From NCBI RefSeq assembly GCF_039614765.1, contig NZ_CP154879.1:1116001-1180000 (forward strand): a stretch of DNA of 64,000 nucleotides. The letters run 5' to 3'. Under the pieces are notes generated by a model. That model was not told the DNA's origin and searched no databases. It saw only the letters and a list, made by a program, of their open reading frames with translations. The DNA comes from Castellaniella sp. MT123 (GTDB lineage: Bacteria > Pseudomonadota > Gammaproteobacteria > Burkholderiales > Burkholderiaceae_B). Both the position numbers and the translations under genes were made by a program. Below are positions 60,814 through 64,000 of this stretch, piece by piece. Each line of letters opens with the position of its first letter. The first letter of the stretch is position 1.

Positions 60814-61869
60814 ATGAGCATAATATCCGAAAAATTCAATTCAAAAATAAATGCCCTAAAGAGCGCCTTTGAGGAAAATAAGGAAATTGAACACCAGGGA
60901 ATTAAAGGGGGGCTAAACGAAATCGAGCTTAGTTCCTTAATAAAAGACATCATCCCAAAAAAATACAGAATCACAAAAGGAATAATTGAAAATTCCAACG
61001 GCGAACAATCCAATGAAACGGACGTCCTCATCTATGATGACGAAATACTTCCGCCATACATCAAGAATGAATTAACCTTTGTTCCAGTAGAAGCAGTAAA
61101 GTATATTTTTGAAGTAAAAAGCATATTAAATTCAACCGAACTCAAGACAACCATCAAAAAATTCGAAAACTACAAATCAATTGGAGGTCGCTCACCAACA
61201 GTGCTATTCGCTTTTTCCAGTGATATTAACGGAAGCGAACTATTGCGCTATTATAAAAACGACACCAATTTTTTTACGAACCCAGCAATAACTGTTTTGT
61301 GTTCCTCCAACAAAAGTTATTATTACAAACACGTTGAAGAACACTATCTTAAGGATCATTTGTCAGCAAGCGACTTCATAAATAATTTCAGCAAATCCAT
61401 TGGCCTAGAGGATTCAGCAGACCATTTTCCAAGTCTGAGGAAAAACAGTCACACACTAGATCAAATGACTCGATCTGAATTTGCCGCACTAATTGAAACA
61501 TCCATTAAAATAAAAGACTCAATAAGGAATCTGGACAATGAAAAACTGACTGTAAACGGAATCAGATATTCCGAAATTAAATACAAGATTCACAAATGGA
61601 TTGGAGTAGAAAGTCCAGATAACAATGTAGATTTATGCTTTCTATCAGGCATCTCAAACACCCTGTCTAAACAGAGCTTTGGAAGCTATTTACTTAACAA
61701 AAAAGAAATAGAATATAAAACACTTGCCATATGTTGTGAAGACATGTGGGGAAACATAAGTTGCCAAGATTTCGACAAACTAGGTCTAAATTACGACACC
61801 AATAAATTCAAGTTTAATTTTGAGAGCAATCATGAGTCTCACAAAATTACATTTACGGTTGACAAGTGA
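60814..61869 (+). CDS. DUF6602-like protein with a PD-(D/E)XK nuclease-type motif
   Basis: 351 residues, clearly AT-rich and Lys/Asn/Ile-rich compared with the core genome. The N-terminal third reads GLNEIELSSLIKDIIPKKYR, then NETDVLIYDDE and, after a gap, VEAVKYIFEVKS. Asp70 with Glu100-x-Lys102 forms the D...ExK signature of the PD-(D/E)XK nuclease fold; the layout matches what I know as DUF6602. The C-terminal ~200 residues are not recognised. It starts 29 bases after the integrase on the same strand and could share its transcript. Position behind an integrase is typical of defence cargo, but the function is inferred only. Confidence 0.65.
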   Translation: MSIISEKFNSKINALKSAFEENKEIEHQGIKGGLNEIELSSLIKDIIPKKYRITKGIIENSNGEQSNETDVLIYDDEILPPYIKNELTFVPVEAVKYIFEVKSILNSTELKTTIKKFENYKSIGGRSPTVLFAFSSDINGSELLRYYKNDTNFFTNPAITVLCSSNKSYYYKHVEEHYLKDHLSASDFINNFSKSIGLEDSADHFPSLRKNSHTLDQMTRSEFAALIETSIKIKDSIRNLDNEKLTVNGIRYSEIKYKIHKWIGVESPDNNVDLCFLSGISNTLSKQSFGSYLLNKKEIEYKTLAICCEDMWGNISCQDFDKLGLNYDTNKFKFNFESNHESHKITFTVDK

Positions 61870-61876
61870 ACTATGG

Positions 61877-63859
61877 TTAAGCAGCCAACCTATCAGCCTT
61901 AAATTTGAACTCTGTCTTTGTTTTATCCATAGATTTCCTCACCTCAAATATAAGCCATTCAGGATCTATTCCAAGATCAGATAGTATCTTTTGCCTACCA
62001 TTTTCCCAAGAGGTTTGGTGGTAGTCAGTCACATACTCATTCCAGTTCCCCCCAACGACATAGCCATTAACAATGATGGCTTGGCCGTCTTCAGTAGAAG
62101 GTGAGAACAACGGAGTATCGTAAGACAGCCCTTCTATCTCATAGATCTCTTTACCAGCAAAGCCATCCAATCCAGCAAATTCAATATCCTCAATGGGACA
62201 ATCACTTATTCCATAAATGTCCTTTAGTCCGCCTTGATATTTTTTGCTGAAATCTCCAACGCCCCCCATCTCTTCTTCCATTTCGCTGATCCAGCGGGCC
62301 ACATTAGCAGACCAAGGCCATTCTTTCCCAGTCTTCCTATTCCTTACCCAATGGCCGTGTTCTTCACTCCAGATATGGGTTCCATCCTTGAAAGCCAATA
62401 CTCGCCTATCGCCAAGAATAGGTTTTAGGGTTTTCTTCACTCTTGTTGGCCTTCCTTCAATTCCCATGACCATATCACCAACCACAATCTCTTGTATTGC
62501 TTTCAATGATCCATTTGCCATTAGAACTAATGAGTTTAATGGGAAACAGCAACCAGGTTCATAAACACAACTATCATCCCAGGACTTATTCTGCCCCAAA
62601 TAGGATACTGTACTATCTGAACAGTGATATTGATTATAATAATTCCAACCTGAACAACCACCGGTGTAATGGCTAAAAACATTCCAAGTAGATCCATTCG
62701 CATACCAGTAAATAGCACCACTTCTATTTTGACCGCACAGTCCTTCTAGCCCACTCATATCTAATGTCATCTGTTTCCAAATACCACTTTGACATGAAAG
62801 AATTTTTCCATCAGCATCTTTGGCAATTGTTCCATTAGTCACACCGGCACCACAAGCGGCATTTTTTGATACTACCTTATTTGGCAATAAGGTTTGGGCG
62901 TCAATTTGAGTATTCGCCGATATAGCTTTGGCATATATACTGCCAGGTGCCGTAGCCTTATTAACAAAATCAGCACCAACAACAATATCTCTATTGGTCA
63001 ATCCAGGAGCAGAGTTCATCTCATTTGTATTCACAGATCCTGAATATATAATTTCAGAATTCATGCTATCCGTATATAAATCGCCAGAATTATAAATGGT
63101 TTGAGTTCTCATATTCTGAAAATAGGCGCTCTGACTAGCCACATAAGTATCAACAGTCAGACTATTTACATTCTTGATGTTATTATTCCCCAGCAATAAA
63201 TCTCCAGTCATTTCATTTGAGCCATCACGTCTCAAATAACTACCATCATAATCATTAATTCCATTTGTTCTATAAGCCAGTATTCCAGCCTCACCGCCAT
63301 AAGGTAGATCAATATTTTGAATGGCCCAACCACCATTTAAGCCATTTATTTGAGTTCCTGTATCATCAGAAAATCCAACAGTATTACCAGCCTCTTTTGT
63401 GGCAATTCCAAGCAAATCATACCTAGGCTCATTATCACCAACAACAACAGGGCCGTCGGTGAAAACCAAACCTTCAATAGATTTGTTATCAACGTTTTTT
63501 AGGGCAATTTTATATCCGGTTTGGAGTAGCGAGTCATTAGTAAATGTTTGTGGCAATACTTCCTCAACAGGAACGCCATCAGGCACACAATCAACAGCAT
63601 TTGTGAGAATACAAATATCTAATGTCTTTGTATCACCAGACGCAATGGCAGCCAATAATGCCGACTTATTATTACTAACATAAGACTGCAGAGCATTACC
63701 CAATTCCTTTATCTTTTCACCCGCATTTTTTGCTTTTGTTTTCTCAGCATTTCTTTGAAGCTGAAGCATTACCCCAATCGAAATTAACGCCATAATTCCA
63801 ATCACAACTAACGTTTCAATTAACGTAAATGCCTCTTTTGTTTTTCTTATTATTCTCAT
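61877..63859 (-). CDS. PilV-like type IVb prepilin/adhesin with C-terminal Hint domain
   Basis: 660 residues, low GC. Residues 8-31 are a class III prepilin leader: processing after KEA10, Phe11 at +1, Glu15 at +5, then a hydrophobic helix (TLVVIGIMALISIGVML). Residues ~40-365 resemble the constant part of PilV minor pilins of IncI-type conjugative pili, ending in the familiar TNGTIAKDADGKILSCQSG pattern (341-359). A Cys-rich segment (375-431) follows. From Cys437/Cys438 (CFPLNSLVLMANGSLKAI) to VVNG-type IIVNGYVVGGN605 the sequence is a Hint (hedgehog/intein) domain, with a block-B-like WSEEHGHWV at 497-505. A 55-residue tail ends the protein. In classical PilV the C-terminus binds recipient LPS and is swapped by a shufflon; no shufflon repeats or rci gene are visible here. 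The start at 63859 has GAAGG 8 bases upstream. It converges on the PD-(D/E)XK gene with 7 bases between. Confidence 0.82.
   Translation of the reverse strand: MRIIRKTKEAFTLIETLVVIGIMALISIGVMLQLQRNAEKTKAKNAGEKIKELGNALQSYVSNNKSALLAAIASGDTKTLDICILTNAVDCVPDGVPVEEVLPQTFTNDSLLQTGYKIALKNVDNKSIEGLVFTDGPVVVGDNEPRYDLLGIATKEAGNTVGFSDDTGTQINGLNGGWAIQNIDLPYGGEAGILAYRTNGINDYDGSYLRRDGSNEMTGDLLLGNNNIKNVNSLTVDTYVASQSAYFQNMRTQTIYNSGDLYTDSMNSEIIYSGSVNTNEMNSAPGLTNRDIVVGADFVNKATAPGSIYAKAISANTQIDAQTLLPNKVVSKNAACGAGVTNGTIAKDADGKILSCQSGIWKQMTLDMSGLEGLCGQNRSGAIYWYANGSTWNVFSHYTGGCSGWNYYNQYHCSDSTVSYLGQNKSWDDSCVYEPGCCFPLNSLVLMANGSLKAIQEIVVGDMVMGIEGRPTRVKKTLKPILGDRRVLAFKDGTHIWSEEHGHWVRNRKTGKEWPWSANVARWISEMEEEMGGVGDFSKKYQGGLKDIYGISDCPIEDIEFAGLDGFAGKEIYEIEGLSYDTPLFSPSTEDGQAIIVNGYVVGGNWNEYVTDYHQTSWENGRQKILSDLGIDPEWLIFEVRKSMDKTKTEFKFKADRLAA
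62045..62551 (-). other. Hint (hedgehog/intein) domain coding segment
   Basis: Encodes residues 437-605 of the prepilin. Block A is CFPLNSLVLMANG followed by IVVGDMVMGIEG. The block B His is in EEHGHWV. The last strand is EIYEIEGLSYD...IIVNGYVVGGN. The downstream residue after Asn605 is Trp, not Cys/Ser/Thr, so full protein splicing is unlikely; cleavage or hedgehog-like transfer is more plausible. Confidence 0.7.
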
Positions 63860-63898
63860 TTTTCAGCCTTCAACATCTTTATTATTTATCTTATTATT

Positions 63899-64000
63899 TT
63901 ACTGAATATTATCCGATCTCTCAAATGAATTAGATTTATTTCCATCAGCTAATGGGTTAATAATTTCATCTTGTTTTTTATTTTCATTCACTGCATTTTT
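63899..64000 (-). CDS. C-terminal fragment of an unidentified protein, cut by window edge
   Basis: On the minus strand a frame is open from the window edge to a TAA at 63899. The last 33 residues end NSFERSDNIQ and are polar and Asn/Lys-rich. It lies 39 bases upstream of the prepilin start and would be the preceding gene of the same operon, where pil genes are expected. Too short to identify. Confidence 0.4.
   Translation of the reverse strand, partial: KNAVNENKKQDEIINPLADGNKSNSFERSDNIQ

Larger units (their letters stand above)
59258..64000. mobile_element. left end of an integrative (possibly conjugative) element inserted at tRNA-Ala
   Basis: Directly after tRNA-Ala come an integrase gene and then low-GC genes unlike the rest of the window, including a conjugative-pilus-type prepilin. 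This is the standard arrangement of integrative elements that use a tRNA 3' end as attB. The element runs past the right edge, so the other attachment repeat and the conjugation genes cannot be checked. The left limit is taken as the base after tRNA CCA; the true core may lie inside the tRNA. Confidence 0.8.

Noticed and set aside
61877-63859. A shufflon (invertible pilV segments with rci)
   Set aside because: No repeated recombination sites are visible after the prepilin, and the nearby recombinase has integrase rather than Rci features.

Overview
The first ~59.2 kb is GC-rich, densely packed core chromosome of a betaproteobacterium. The order tig-clpP-clpX-lon, the exbB-exbD-lpxK-Trm112-kdsB-adk block, argF/DUF3579/argG and the protein sequences fit Burkholderiales, most likely Alcaligenaceae (Bordetella/Achromobacter/Castellaniella relatives). 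The genus is inferred from recognition, not from a search.

Layout: 1-5257, protein quality control (lon cut by the window edge, clpX, clpP, tig; minus strand). 5372-7390, tRNA-Leu(UAG) followed by a decayed patch: a flavoprotein monooxygenase pseudogene and an AraC-type regulator with a doubtful N-terminus. 7389-13172, pirin, dapD, dapE, prmB and the ABC-F protein yheS. 13203-17927, a probable acquired or variable operon: AhpD-like protein, acyl-CoA-dehydrogenase-like flavoprotein and an SsuABC/TauABC-type importer. 17932-23849, uvrD, a fatty acid desaturase, an rsmB-like gene and purN (minus). 23899-30063, ribF, ileS, lspA, coaBC, dut. 30412-35159, a complete Liv-type amino-acid ABC transporter, then ppiC. 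35695-43154, trifunctional putA and the pqiABC envelope-lipid system (minus). 43181-46859, clpA, clpS, a cold-shock protein and a DUF192 protein. 46948-48878, sodB and xseA. 49350-53970, exbBD-lpxK-Trm112-kdsB-adk-SDR. 54131-59022, murJ, rpsT, argF, DUF3579, argG.

At 59182-59257 lies tRNA-Ala(CGC). Directly behind it the sequence changes character. A tyrosine integrase starts at 59339, base composition falls to clearly AT-rich from ~60.8 kb, and the cargo is foreign: a predicted PD-(D/E)XK-like protein (DUF6602-type by recognition) and, convergent to it, a 660-residue PilV-like type IV prepilin with a C-terminal Hint (hedgehog/intein) self-processing domain. The window ends inside this element, which I read as the left end of an integrative (possibly conjugative) element using the tRNA-Ala 3' end as attachment site.

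The observations I consider most worth following are the PilV-Hint fusion; a shared operator architecture (GGTTGTAC boxes with a GGTTAA box) in front of both the liv operon and putA, which suggests that PutA represses both; a DnaA-box cluster between xseA and exbB; a heat-shock promoter in front of lon whose leader contains a terminator-like hairpin; and the frameshifted, internally deleted monooxygenase beside tRNA-Leu.
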